From Cristatella mucedo (taxonomy: Eukaryota > Bryozoa > Phylactolaemata > Cristatellidae), in the NCBI GenBank assembly GCA_009760855.2, contig WPIO01000037.1:1477501-1541500 (forward strand): a stretch of DNA of 64,000 nt, given 5' to 3'. The position numbers were made by a program, and so were the translations under genes. A model generated the notes under the pieces. That model made no database searches. It saw only the letters and a program-made list of their open reading frames with translations, and was not told the origin of the DNA. Numbering within the stretch: the first letter of the stretch is position 1; each line of letters starts with the position of its first letter. This document shows positions 14,676-25,179 of this stretch, piece by piece.

Positions 14676-15140
14676 ATGGAAACAAGAATTAATCTAAGTA
14701 ATAAACAGCACAAAAAGTTATTATCAGGTTCTAGAATACGATTAATGTTTCCACAATTAGGAGCGGGAGACCTAATCAAACTTAACAGGTCAACGATTAA
14801 TAAAATTGAGGAAGCATTTAAATCTAGAACTGGTGTTATTATTTCACTATCAAAGAAAATTATAGGAGGGGATATCCCAGAAATCCTCAAGTCTGGAATT
14901 GACACAGCAAAAGATGTATCGTCAGGAGTAACATCTAGTACTCAAATTGCTTCAAAGATACCTGTTAAAGACGTTCCAAAAATAGCAATGAAACTTAGTT
15001 TAGCAGCATCAAGTAAATAGCTACAATTTTACCCAAAGTTTTACAGTCGTTTGAAGTTATTGGAGCTGCCGCCTAAACCTTAGGGGGTTTCTTAGGAGGT
15101 ATAAGTGGAATTTTTTATCTCGAATTATTTATTAAAAAAA
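14676..15140 (+). pseudogene. Minor-capsid-like protein of the provirus
   Basis: The ORF opens at 14676 with 114 residues: alternating segments such as INLSNKQHKKLL, IKLNRSTINKIEEAF and VIISLSKKIIGGDI, each a short strand plus helix. Past the stop at 15020 the reading goes on with a hydrophobic Gly/Ala-rich stretch (TLGGFLGGISGIFY, about 15075-15120) holding one stop. This layout of repeated 'LS/LT...Q/I' modules followed by a membrane-active-looking Gly/Ala stretch is what I know from minor capsid proteins of Polintons and adintoviruses. It diverges from the minus-strand fibre-like gene across a short gap. Family assignment is by pattern only. Confidence 0.5.
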
Positions 15141-15269
15141 TAGTTAGTGATATCTCTTAAGGTAAATACGGAAAATTAAGTTAGAAGAGTTTTGCTGAGA
15201 CGAAAAATGGAATTGGGAAAATTATAGCAAGCTTAGAAATCGGTTACTATATAAATGACTACTAGAAGC

Positions 15270-16100
15270 TGAGAAAAGCCACTCGGATTGGTATCTAGAT
15301 CCAAGTAAATTTCTGAGTAATACCTTTGGAAAACAGGTTGACTGGGTTGCTTCTACACTAGATTTTAAATATGGCCTAAGAATTTTCTTCAAGTACGCAG
15401 TAAATGAATGATAGACGAAATATTACCTGCTATACCAGCTATTGATGCAAGTATTGCAGCCGTTTTAGTAACTCTTGGCACAGCAAACTATTATTGCAGT
15501 AACAGTAGCCGGTTTCATATTAAAAAGATTATCGGTGTAACGATGTATACTGCTAAGGCTCCTCCAATGAGAACTCATGAAGAACTATTCGACGCATTAA
15601 GTGCGCCTGTTGACCTTGTAAATCGTGATTATATCGATGGTGAAACTTCAAGTGAAAAAAAAACCAGAGAGAGCTGAGCTAAGAAGTATATCTGATTTAG
15701 TACTTGCTCAAGCAGTACGAATAGCATTAGATCCAGGACGGCCAGAATATTTTTGTAATGACGCTGACCGTAATAATAATAATGCGCTTGATAAAGCGCC
15801 CCCCAGAGAACTCAATCTTTTTCTAGGCGCTTTACATTTGCTGCAAAGGGAAATGCAATTGAATGGTGAGTAATATCATGCTTGATAAACAACACGAATA
15901 ACATGGTTATGGGTGACATGCACAGGGTCAGCATGCAAAACCGTAAATGCTATGTTCGCTAAGGCTCACTTGGGTTTGCGACTCAACGATTCCTTTGCTA
16001 ATGACTTTCTAGAGGACGAAGTATCAAGTCTCAAGTATTTCGAAAATCAAGAATCGTGCCTAAGGAGCCTAGTAAAAAAAGGCCCTAGAGATACCTAAGA
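15270..16100 (+). pseudogene. Unknown proviral structural-region genes
   Basis: A series of plus-strand readings: HSDWYLDPSKFLSNTFGK (about 15285-15340), a short ORF from 15408 whose hydrophobic continuation in the next frame (QQTIIAVTVAGFILKRL, about 15490-15540) looks like a membrane segment, and MRTHEELFDALSAPVDLV (from about 15568), which runs through a poly-A frameshift near 15655 into ISDLVLAQAVRIAL. It continues beyond a LINE insertion with AKAHLGLRLNDSFANDFL (about 15955-16010). I do not recognise the families. They sit next to the minor-capsid-like gene in the same direction, so a virion role is a fair guess. Confidence 0.4.
15774..15939 (-). mobile_element. Antisense family A LINE tail with 7-bp target duplication
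   Basis: Antisense LINE 3' end beginning with (AAT)n. ACCGTAA stands on both sides (15767-15773 and 15940-15946), a clear short target duplication. The interrupted proviral reading can be followed on both sides. Confidence 0.88.
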
Positions 16101-16179
16101 AACGAGTTTTTGAAAAATTAACAAAAAACATGGCAAAACTAAAAATATTTACACATTAAAGCATTTTAAAATTCTCTTA

Positions 16180-16735
16180 CATCAATGAACTCGCGACTAT
16201 TAGCTGGTGAAGTATGTACCTTGATCTGATCAAGTTTTAATCTATAATTAAGTCTGTAGAAACCACTGTATAAGTCTTTTATAGTATATGATCCATCTAC
16301 TAGTCAACAACTTATTCCAAAATGTGTTCCAAGTTTCCTAACAATCTCCTCATTATTATTAACTTGTATCCGTCGATTACCTTGTGAAAATGAATTGTAC
16401 TATTTACTCCAAAATCAAATCTAACTGCAATTCTAAATCTGAGTTCAAGATTCATGATCCCAAATTCAGCCTTTTCAATTAGTTTGTTAACTTGTTCTTC
16501 AAGTTCAGGATTATAATCAAGATAGATATACGCATTAATACATGGTTATATTCATAGATATACGCATTAAAATATGGTTTAATTCCTTTGTTGTCTTTTC
16601 TTCTACTTTCATTATAAGTGGAGTCCCTTTTGGAATCAATATCTTAGCGTCTTCCTAGCTTAATACTTTTCTCTTCTTGTCCAGTTGGCAAGCTGAGATT
16701 CAAATGATCAAAATCTCTTGACATTTCCTACTATA
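16180..16735 (-). pseudogene. Unknown minus-strand proviral gene
   Basis: The minus-strand reading begins near 16735 with MSRDFDHLNLSLPTGQEE, goes on with ILIPKGTPLIMKVEEKTT (about 16650-16595) and FGIMNLELRFRIAVRFDFG (about 16480-16415), with stops and frameshifts between. The central part is rich in beta-type residues. No family recognised. It follows the protease on the same strand and may share its transcript. Confidence 0.4.
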
Positions 16736-16739
16736 TATA

Positions 16740-17230
16740 GAAAATATGCTTGTTTCATTTAAAAATTAATTCAGTAGCATTCCCATTGTGGTAGCAAAAT
16801 CGTTACTTTCGATTAGTTTTTAAAACTCGAGCGATCTCTTGCCACCGTCTCTATCGGTATAACTTTGCAATTGGAACGCCAAAAAACTTGGAATACAATT
16901 TAAATATTCAATTACTTCTGGCATCGGAGAAGCACCATATTAGTCAAAGTATAATAAATCTCCATTAGACTTTTTTACTGCAATCCAGTGATATATTGCT
17001 TTATCAGATTTTCCTGTATTGCTTATCCAGCACTCTTCTGAATTTGGAGTCATTTGTGACTATTCATCTCGTGCAAATACACCGCTAAAAATTTTAATAT
17101 GTATTGTATTTTAAATATTTCATTATATCATAATCTTTTGATTGTCTGATCGGGACTTTTTAATACTTAACTTCTATAAAACTTTGTCTAATTTAGTTAT
17201 TAGTTCTTCTTTTTTATCTCACCTTGACGT
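16740..17230 (-). pseudogene. Adenain-like cysteine protease of the provirus, broken
   Basis: Virion-maturation protease of the adenovirus/Maverick type (peptidase clan CE). On the minus strand the reading shows an FSGVFARDE stretch, SEECWISNTGKSDKA, the catalytic-His segment YHWIAVKKSNGDLLYFD (about 17000-16945), YGASPMPEVIEYL and then FQLQSYTDRDGGKRSLEF (about 16870-16815). In the family the last segment carries a Cys-Gly pair; here it reads Gly-Gly, so the nucleophile appears lost. There are also several stops. A further minus-strand Cys-containing stretch (CAICESRKAVC, near 17320) lies just upstream and may be part of another small gene. Confidence 0.75.
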
Positions 17231-17454
17231 ATCCATCATCCCAATTTACGAATATGAGTTAGTACTCTTTCTCCACTTCTAAACTTGACAAACTGCTTTC
17301 CTACTTTCACAGATGGCACAGATTACCTTTACCATTCCAGGGAGACCACTAGGACTCTGGGTTTCAGTTTATTCCTCATGAAAATCATCCGTACTCTTTT
17401 ACACTTAAGGAAGTAAATATTCATTTCCTATAAGAACAAAAAAATTTTGAACAT

Positions 17455-18240
17455 GGATAATGTCTCTAAAAGTTCGGGCATTCAATTTACGACGAGATCT
17501 TGAAACTGGTCAGAAAGAACTATTACCAAAAGTTCCAAGTATATCACTTTTTTTAGGTCCAAGTGGATTAGGAAAGTCTCCGTTGATAATGAATTAGGTA
17601 TTCTATGCAATGCTGACTTATGATACTTGTACTATAGTTGCTTCTAGTCTTTATCAAAAGGTATATCGTGGACTTAAAGCAATGACAGATGCAATGACTA
17701 AAGGTGCTTATATTTGGATAGATGGAATTAAAGGAATGCTAGAAAAAATTTTGATTACCTTACTGGAGGTAGACATAAATGACTAAATATCTTTTATCCT
17801 GCATAAGGTTTCACTACCACACCTCGTAGAGAAATCAGGAGCAATATAAATATGATAATCATTTTAAAGAAATTATACTGACATCGAATACATGAGGACG
17901 CGTACGTTGGAGATATTGACCGTAAACGCTTAAAGATTGGGTAAATTCTAGGACACGAAATAGGTTTGGATACTGTGTGATTGACTTAACCAAGACGGAA
18001 TCAGATGGACGATTTTGGACTAAAGACTTTTCTGGGAAACAGATAATTACAATGTTTAATGATAAATACACTAATATATCGATTTTTTTTCAACGGAAAG
18101 ATTTATTTTGAGCAACCAGCCTATCGCCTTAGTGTACAAGAAGCATTAGATTATAAGGGAAATACTCAAAATATTCATGATCTACGAGATGAAACAGAGC
18201 TACAGAATGATCAAGTGAGACAAAGATTTGAGTAGCGGTG
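17455..18240 (+). pseudogene. Genome-packaging-type P-loop ATPase of the provirus, broken
   Basis: ATPase of the FtsK/HerA (A32-like) kind that drives genome packaging in Polinton-type viruses. The reading opens near 17462 with LKVRAFNLRRDLETGQKELL, then the Walker A box LGPSGLGKS (17553-17579), IVASSLYQKVYRGL, and a Walker-B-like YIWIDG (about 17710-17727). Broken continuations, such as GYCVIDLTKTESDGRFW (about 17970-18020) and EQPAYRLSVQEALDY (about 18110-18155), run to 18240. Stops and frameshifts after the first third inactivate it. It is divergently arranged with the protease at 16740-17230. The specific A32-like placement rests on context more than on motifs. Confidence 0.65.
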
Positions 18241-19229
18241 AAAGATAGTGTAGAAGATAGCGTAAAGATAGTGTAGAAGCTCATACGGATTAAATAGCAC
18301 TAGAAAAATCAGCTGATACTCAGGTAATATTGATCTAGGTTAAGTTAAAAAGTAAGACCTAAACTAGCTGCTGCATTTGAAACTAAGAACTCCATTGCAA
18401 GTCTTAAAGCAATTAAGCAATCGACTGTCGTGTATCTCTTACAGTAAATAAAGCTGCAAAAGCAATGTAATGTTTCTCCGTCTGTAACTCCGCAAAGCCA
18501 TAAAGACTATGTGGGTGTAACGCAGAAGAGTTGTATATAGCGCACTCACAGCCTAGGCGGCTTTCGATACGCATTCATTAGCCAACAGACTTAATCTCAC
18601 GATAGCAATTAAATCAGGGCAGTATCAAAAAAAATAAATTTGAATAGCTAACGCTGCTGAGACAAGTGCCCCAAATATTGAAACAATAGAAGAGCAATCG
18701 ATATTTTTCAGAAACATTTGGCTGAGAAATTAGAAATCAATCCAACTACTAAAACTCCTAAACCAACTAAAATTCCAGTTCTGAAAGAAATTAGGGTTAA
18801 AATAAATATCTGCAACAAATTATTAGCGTGACAGGAAATGTCGATTGACTAAGAAAATTAAATCATGAATACCAAGTATGAATAGATTAAATGAAGGAAG
18901 TAATCTAGCTATTACAAAATCATTGATTGCACGTTAAGACGAAACTATTATTAGCCGAAAAGAACAAGACCAAGATTATGCAAATAAACTTCCTATGAGC
19001 GGCTCTGTTTCAGTGGAAATTATTCCAATGATTGTTGAAAGTGAATCTGAAGTAAAAGGTAAATTACAAGTATGGATTCGAGAACTTACTGCTGGTAATA
19101 CAGGAGCAATAAGTTTTATTAGTTCAGCAGCTGATTACCTTGCAAAATCAAGAAATTCTCCAAAGAGTTATGTTGCTAGAATCAATAAAATGTTATACGT
19201 TTTAAGTCTATAGATGAGTGACTTGGTTA
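18241..19229 (+). pseudogene. Unknown late-region proviral gene, left part
   Basis: Plus-strand readings with stops. The best preserved is 18995-19213, 72 residues, containing SVSVEIIPMIVESESEVK and ISSAADYLAKSRNSPKSYVA. An upstream continuation in frame, DETIISRKEQDQDYAN, suggests that the true protein began earlier. A family C LINE piece (18469-18610) and a family A LINE (from about 19230) break the region. No family recognised. Confidence 0.4.
18469..18610 (-). mobile_element. Family C LINE 3' fragment, antisense
   Basis: About 140 bp that closely matches repeats at 35985-36365, 41655-41885 and 46738-47021 (shared phrases such as GTAACTCCGCAAAGCCA and CAACAGACTTAATCTCACG). It is the antisense 3' region of a second LINE family. 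Confidence 0.75.
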
Positions 19230-20421
19230 AGATCATCTGAGGTACCTCTGAAATATGGGGTACCTCAGGGCTCAGTGCTAGGTCCGGTTCTTTTCACGGT
19301 TTATACTCTCCCTCTTGGTGATGTGATTGCCAAGCACAATCTAGGCTTTCACTTCTATGCAGATGACACTCAGTTGTACCTTTGCTTTGATCCCTCCCAG
19401 CCTTCGAGCACCTCAAATTCTCTCAACTCACTTGCTGCATGTATTGATGACATCCGCACATGAATGGCAGCAAATTTTCTAAAACTAAATGACGATAAAA
19501 CTAACTTACTAGTTATGGGCAAACCCAGTGTGATTCACGAATTAGAAAGGCTGACGCTCAAAATTGGCTCTGCCAGCATATCTCCTGTTGCATCAGCTCA
19601 AAATCCAGGTGTCATATTCCAAAGCGGTCTCTCGTTAGACGACCACGTCAGCTCCTCAGTCAAATCTGCCCATTTTCAGCTTTATAACATTGCTAAAATT
19701 CGGGCTTGTTTAGATAAAGATACCACACCTAGGTTGGTCCATGCATTCGTGACATCCCGTCACGACTTTTGCAACTCACTGCTCGCTGGCCTACCAGCAT
19801 GTGCGATCAGGCGACTGCAGCTTGGGCAGAACTCGAAGCTAGGCTTGTCTGTCGTGAGCGTCGCAGCTGCCACATTACTCCACTTCTCGCCGGCCTGCAC
19901 TGGCTACCAGTCAAGCAACGGATTGACTTCAAGGTTTTTTCGCTCACTTTTAGGTCACTTCATTCTTTGGCTCCAGCCTATCTGTCAGATATACTACCCC
20001 ATCAGGCCAAGCATCGTACCACCCGCTTTTCGGAATCCAACAGTCTACAAATACCCCGTACAAACGTCAAATCCTTTGGAGACCGTGCATTTAGTTCGTA
20101 TGCTCCCAAAGCCTGGAACTCCCTCCCGACCTGCGTCAGAACATCCCCTGACCTGACCACATTTAAAAAGAATTTAAAAACACACCTATTTAGGACAGCA
20201 TTTAGCGGTTCCCTGTGATTCGTCTTTGATGTGCTTATGAGTGTTGATACTGTGCATGTCACCCCTTACAATGTTATTTATTATGTTTTTTATCAAGCAT
20301 GACTTTACTCACCATTCAATTGCATTTCCCTTTGCAGCAAATGTAAAGCGCCTAGAGAGAGATTAAGTTCTCTGAGGGCGCTTTATCAAGTGAATTGTTA
20401 TTATTATAATTATTATTAAAG
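19230..20421 (+). mobile_element. 5'-truncated family A LINE in the provirus late region
   Basis: Sense copy from the RT palm to the (ATT)n tail. It includes [16 protein letters not shown] and the catalytic FYADDTQLY box, then the thumb and C-terminal region, in two overlapping frames (19464-20156 and 19769-20218) because of a small deletion near 19830. A stop after the RT core (19461-19463) and the frameshift make it inactive. Confidence 0.9.
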
Positions 20422-21160
20422 TAACACAGGAAATTCTAAAAAAAAACGTAGAAGCAATACAAAAATCAAGTCATGCAAGTAAATAAGGATACATTTTTAA
20501 AATTAGTGGGTCAATTAATCCTTCTGGAATCAGAATCAATGAATCTATAATGCTAAGAAGAAAGAAGTTTTAAGATTGTGTTTAAGAAATTTGAAGGCTT
20601 TAAATCCATTAAAATATTAATACTTTAAATAATGCATTTTTAATAGAGTTTTAGGAGGATCAGAGCAGACAGTAACTATGAGACCTGGAATATATTCTGG
20701 AGTATTGGATGTCATCAATGTTGGAATTGCAGATACAATAATAAATTTGAAATCGGTATAGATACTGCTATATCGAATTCATGGATTAAGATGCCAGTTG
20801 GATGGATATTCTTAGAAGATAGATCGACGGTTGGTGGAACGTTTTGTTTTACTAGATATGCTTATACAACAGACCCAGACCTTGCAAGTTTCTATCCTGA
20901 TATTGCTGACATAGTTAATTGTTCACTAGGAGTGAAAGTAGTATCAGAAAATGAGGTATTTGTTTTAGATACAAATTTAGTGTTTGCTCAATTTAATTTG
21001 GTTGCAAATGGTACAAGTTATATAGATGGAAATCAATCGCAAGTTATTAGAAGCTTCGCTTGCAACCTTTATCCTTGAGAAATAATGGCATACGAACTAG
21101 CAGCCACTGAGTACCACGAATTGGCCGGAGAAACAGTTTCAGATATAGTTGTTACTGTGA
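20422..21160 (+). pseudogene. Unknown late-region proviral genes, right part (capsid candidate)
   Basis: After the LINE the reading resumes, from 20422, with VTQEILKKNVEAIQKSSHAS. A second reading near 20640-21078 includes TMRPGIYSGVLDVINVGIAD and a 95-residue open stretch with VGWIFLEDRSTVGGTFCFTR and SFYPDIADIVNCSLGVKVV, ending at 21078. A short ORF MAYELAATEYHELAGETVSD follows from 21085. The beta-rich look and the place among late genes make 20640-21078 a candidate C-terminus of a capsid or fibre protein. No motif proves this, and I did not find a clear major capsid protein elsewhere. Confidence 0.4.
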
Positions 21161-21305
21161 CTAATCAAGATTCTAAGCTATAAGGCTTTGGAGGTCGAAC
21201 TTGTACAGCTGTAAAAGAAATTTTTAAATATAATATAAGAATTGTCAATAAGGATAGCTGAAACTTGTAATAATTCGGTGAAAACATTATCTCCTCCAAT
21301 AATAC

Positions 21306-21590
21306 TGAAAGAAATAATAATAATAATACTCTCGATATAGAGCCCTCAGAGAACTCACTAGCTGCATGCATTGATGACATCCGCACATGGATGGCAGCAA
21401 ATTTTCTAAAACTTAAACGATGATAAAACTAACTTACTAGTTATGGGCAAACCCAGTGTGATCCAGAGATTGGAAAGGCCGACTCTCAAAATTGGCTCTG
21501 CCAGCATATCTCCAGTTGAATCAGCTCGAAATCTAGGTGTCATATTCCAAAGCGACCTCTCGTTAGACGACCATATCACCTCTCGCCTCC
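21306..21590. mobile_element. LINE fragment with internal inversion
   Basis: About 50 bp of antisense LINE 3' tail (21306-21357, starting with AATAATAAT) is joined directly to about 230 bp of sense RT sequence (21358-21590; LAACIDDIR through SLDDH). The orientation switch within one insertion resembles the 5' inversion known from twin priming. Confidence 0.7.
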
Positions 21591-22072
21591 TGACATAGAG
21601 CGCTCTAACGTGCGTTCTTGTTCGTTGCAGAATTCTTCCGAAAACCGAAGTTCTTGCGAACATCGTATACGGAAACGATACAGCTAAGACCTGTTTAAAG
21701 TTATTCTGATTGTTTTTTGACCGTAGCGCGTAAGAAATTACGTGCCTATGGACATCTAAACGCTTATCGCTTCGGGCTGCTGGGTCTCCCACGCCGGCGG
21801 CTGCATTAGCTACGCCGGCGGCTAGTAACCTACTTGTTAGTTATGGTCGTCAGCAGCTGCTATCGCTTCGTCATCGTATATCAAATGCATTCCTAGATAT
21901 TAATGTTGTTGCTAAGATTCATGAACTATGCATTAACAAAAGGAAAGCACCCCGTAGCCGCCGCGGTGGCCGGAACCGCCAGCTTAGACGCTGCTCGTTT
22001 GGTATTCCTAGCATTGTTTCGAACCGCTTAGCACGCTCGCACGCATGCGTCACTGTAAATCTCTCAAACTTA
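21590..22072 (+). mobile_element. 5' region of near-full-length family A LINE
   Basis: The left limit is taken where the preceding RT fragment ends. The frame of the main ORF stays open upstream to about 21733 without any ATG. The reading includes QQLLSLRHRISNAFLD and a basic SRRGGRNRQLRRC stretch, typical of the leader that precedes the endonuclease in L2-type LINEs. The related copy at 56933-57070 keeps the match LLS-(H/R)R-SNAFL in the same frame, so this leader was probably translated. The annotated start at 22073 (GTG) is therefore only a formal one. Confidence 0.65.
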
Positions 22073-24940
22073 GTGGTCATCAGGCCTGTTGTAACCCAAT
22101 CGGCCAGACTTAACGCTTGCCTTTGGAATCCTCGCTCAATGTGCAATAAACCTCTAGTAATAAGCGACCTTATTTCTGAAAATGGTATCGACCTGCTCGC
22201 CCTAACTGAAACTTGGCTGAAATCGATAAACTGCCCGACAATTAAAGACGCTACTCCATCTGGTTTCACGTTCTTTCACACCCCTAGATCAATCAAAACT
22301 GGAGGTGGAGTTGCTATGATCGTGCGCTCGAAATTCAACTTCAAGCCATTTGCGGTACCCTCGAAGCAGTCTTTTGAATCAATTGTCCTGGTCTCACCCG
22401 AAAACAAGCTACCGATAGTGGCAGTAGTCTATCGCCCACCAGGTACCAAATCCTCCTTTATCTCAGATTTCTCCGATCTCATTTCGATTCTGTGTGCAAG
22501 GAATCGATCCTTCCTCGTTATGGGTGATTTCAACGTTCACTTTGATAAATTATATGACGCTTTCAGCACCAAATTTCGTGCATTGACTGACTCATTGTCT
22601 CTTGTGACTCATGTGCATGGCCCTACCCACATCAAGGGTCACACACTCGACCAAATTTTCTCATATAACTGCACTTTGTCATCACCAGTTATCACCAAAT
22701 CCTGCTTATCTGACCACATGCAGATCTCATTCAATCTACAGTGTGTGCCCACATTCTCCTCTAAAATAACCTGTGAATCGCGAAACCTCAAGACCCTTGA
22801 CATCGATGCTGTCCGTGCGAGCATATCTGCTTCACCTTTGCTGCTCAGTCCTCCCTCCGATCTGTCATCACTGGTAGATTGCTACAACACGACACTAGCT
22901 GACACGCTCGACGAGTTTGCACCTTTGACAAAGCGCACTGTGCACCCCCGCCCAGACGGCCTATGGTTTACCACAGACATTAAACTAGCCAAGTCTACTA
23001 AACGAAAGCTTGAAAAGGCATACAAAAGATCCGGACTAACTGTCCATCGACAGGCATATGAAGACTACTGTAGGTCGTACCAATCGATCCTAGCAAAGGC
23101 TAAGTCTAGCTTCTATAGAAACATTGTTGAATCACAGATGCACAATCCAAAAATGCTGATGTCGACAATAAACCATCTCCTCAACCGTTCCCAGGTTAGC
23201 TCCTTACCTGATGATCCTTGTGATGATCTAGCCGATCGCTTCTCTCGATTCTTTGTGCAGAAGATAGACAAAATCAGGGAATCCATCCCTGCGATGACAA
23301 CCTTCCCACTAGAATGCTGTTCCTCGGTTCCTGGCTGCGCCTCAATGTCTGCATTTAAACAGGTCACTAGTGCTGTAGTCCTAAAGCTCGTATCTCAATC
23401 AAAGAAGACAACAAGTCCACTGGACCCTATTCCCACTGTCCTGCTCCTACGTTGCATTGATCTGCTGCTGCCATGCATAACCAACATCATTAATATGTCA
23501 TTAGCCTCAGGTCAGGTCCCAGCACCTTTTAAAAAAGCTGTAGTCAGGCCACTTCTCAAGAAAGCTACACTAGACCAAGAGAACTTAAGCAACTACCGCC
23601 CAGTCTCCCTTCTACCATTCCTATCAAAGACACTGGAACGGGTCGTGGCAGACCAGCTGAACTCGTATATCGAAACCTCACACCTTGCTAGTAAGTTCCA
23701 GTCTGGCTTTAGAGCTAATCACTCCACAGAGTCAGCATTGCTTCGGGTATACAACGACCTACTTAGGAATGCAGACATGGGTAGAGTGTCTCTTCTTGTT
23801 TTGCTCGATCTTTCGGCAGCTTTTGATACCATCGATCACAAAGTACTTCTAGAGCGCCTCTCATCTCGCCTGGGCATCACTGGCACTGCTCTGCAGTGGT
23901 TCAGGTCCTATCTCAGTGGGAGACTCCAGAGTATTGACGTGAATGGACAAAGATCATCTGAAGTACCTCTAAAATATGGAGTACCTCAGGGCTCTGTGCT
24001 AGGTCCGGTCCTTTTTACGGTTTATACTCTCCCTCTCGCTGATGTGATTGCCAAGCACAATCTAGGCTCTCACTTCTATGCGGATGACACTCAGTTGTAC
24101 CTTTGCTTTGATCCCTCCCAGCCTTCGAGCACCTCAAATTCTCTCAACTCCCTTGCTGCATGCATTGATGACATCCGATCATGGATGGCAGCAAATTTTC
24201 TAAAACTTAACGATGATAAAACTAACTTACTAGTTATGGGCAAACCTAGTGTTATTCAGAAATTGGAAAGGCTGACTTTCAAAATTGGCTCTGCCAGCAT
24301 ATCTCCAGTTGCATCAGCTCGAAATCTAGGTGTCATATTCCAAAGCGACCTCTCGTTAGACGACCACATCAGCTCCACAGTCAAATCCGCCTATTTTCAG
24401 CTTCATAACATTGCTAAAATTAGGGCTTGTTTAGATAAGGATACCACGTCTAAGTTGGTCCATGCATTCGTGACATCTCGTCTCGACTTCTGCAACTCAC
24501 TGCTTACTGGCCTACCAGCATGTGCGATCAGGCGATTGCAGCTGGTGCAAAACTCTGCAGCTAGGCTTGTCTGTCGTGAGCGTCGCAGTTGCCACATTAC
24601 TCCACTTCTCGCCGACCTGCACTGGTTACCAGTCAAGCAACGGATTGACTTCAAGGTTTTGTCGCTCACTTTTAGGTCTCTTCATTCTATGGCTCCAGCC
24701 TATCTTTCAGATATACTACCCCATCAGGCAAAGCATCGTACCACTCGCTTTTCTGAATCCAACAGTCTAGAAATACCTCGTACAAACCTTAAATCCTTTG
24801 GAGACCGTGCATTTAGCTCGTATGCTCCCACAGCCTGGAACTCCCTCCCGACCTGCATCAGAACATCCCCTGACCTGACCACATTTAAAAGAAACTTAAA
24901 AACATACCTATTTAGGACAGCATTTAGTGGGTCCTTGTGA
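22073..24940 (+). CDS. L2/CR1-like LINE ORF2: AP endonuclease and reverse transcriptase
   Basis: Open for 955 residues. The protein nicks target DNA and copies its own RNA there (target-primed reverse transcription). Endonuclease domain, about residues 15-225: NPRSMCNK, LLALTETWL, VVYRPPG, MGDFNVH, HTLDQIF and CLSDHMQISF, so the Asn, Glu, Tyr, Asp-Asn and Ser-Asp-His positions are present. RT, about residues 490-760: [46 protein letters not shown] and the catalytic FYADDTQLY. The C-terminal part, residues 790-955, has LDFCNSLLTGLP and HWLPVKQRIDFKVLSLTFR, conserved in L2/CR1 types. No ATG is available at the 5' end and no ORF1 is visible. It is the best preserved copy in the window and may be recent. 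Confidence 0.92.
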   Translation: MVIRPVVTQSARLNACLWNPRSMCNKPLVISDLISENGIDLLALTETWLKSINCPTIKDATPSGFTFFHTPRSIKTGGGVAMIVRSKFNFKPFAVPSKQSFESIVLVSPENKLPIVAVVYRPPGTKSSFISDFSDLISILCARNRSFLVMGDFNVHFDKLYDAFSTKFRALTDSLSLVTHVHGPTHIKGHTLDQIFSYNCTLSSPVITKSCLSDHMQISFNLQCVPTFSSKITCESRNLKTLDIDAVRASISASPLLLSPPSDLSSLVDCYNTTLADTLDEFAPLTKRTVHPRPDGLWFTTDIKLAKSTKRKLEKAYKRSGLTVHRQAYEDYCRSYQSILAKAKSSFYRNIVESQMHNPKMLMSTINHLLNRSQVSSLPDDPCDDLADRFSRFFVQKIDKIRESIPAMTTFPLECCSSVPGCASMSAFKQVTSAVVLKLVSQSKKTTSPLDPIPTVLLLRCIDLLLPCITNIINMSLASGQVPAPFKKAVVRPLLKKATLDQENLSNYRPVSLLPFLSKTLERVVADQLNSYIETSHLASKFQSGFRANHSTESALLRVYNDLLRNADMGRVSLLVLLDLSAAFDTIDHKVLLERLSSRLGITGTALQWFRSYLSGRLQSIDVNGQRSSEVPLKYGVPQGSVLGPVLFTVYTLPLADVIAKHNLGSHFYADDTQLYLCFDPSQPSSTSNSLNSLAACIDDIRSWMAANFLKLNDDKTNLLVMGKPSVIQKLERLTFKIGSASISPVASARNLGVIFQSDLSLDDHISSTVKSAYFQLHNIAKIRACLDKDTTSKLVHAFVTSRLDFCNSLLTGLPACAIRRLQLVQNSAARLVCRERRSCHITPLLADLHWLPVKQRIDFKVLSLTFRSLHSMAPAYLSDILPHQAKHRTTRFSESNSLEIPRTNLKSFGDRAFSSYAPTAWNSLPTCIRTSPDLTTFKRNLKTYLFRTAFSGSL

Positions 24941-25179
24941 TTCGTCCTCGATGTGCTTATGCGTGCTGACACTGTTCATGCTGCCACTAACCACATTTGC
25001 ATGCTGACCCAGTGCATGTAACCCCTAACCATGTTATTCATTTTGTTTGTTTTTCAGGCATGATTTTACTTACTATTCTGTTGCGTATCACTTTGCAGCA
25101 AATGTAAAGCGCCTAGAAAGAGATTAAGTTCTCTGAGGGTGCTTTATCAAGTGCAATATTATTATTATATTATTATTAT
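24941..25179 (+). mobile_element. 3' tail of the near-full-length family A LINE
   Basis: Untranslated tail ending in the block AAAGCGCCTAGAAAGAG..TTAAGTTCTCTGAGGG and (ATT)n. The same block ends many LINE copies in the window and, in modified form, the SINE-1 family. Confidence 0.9.

Noticed and set aside
17859-18071. Minus-strand ORF over the ATPase region
   Set aside because: It is the shadow of the plus-strand ATPase reading, whose motifs are recognisable.
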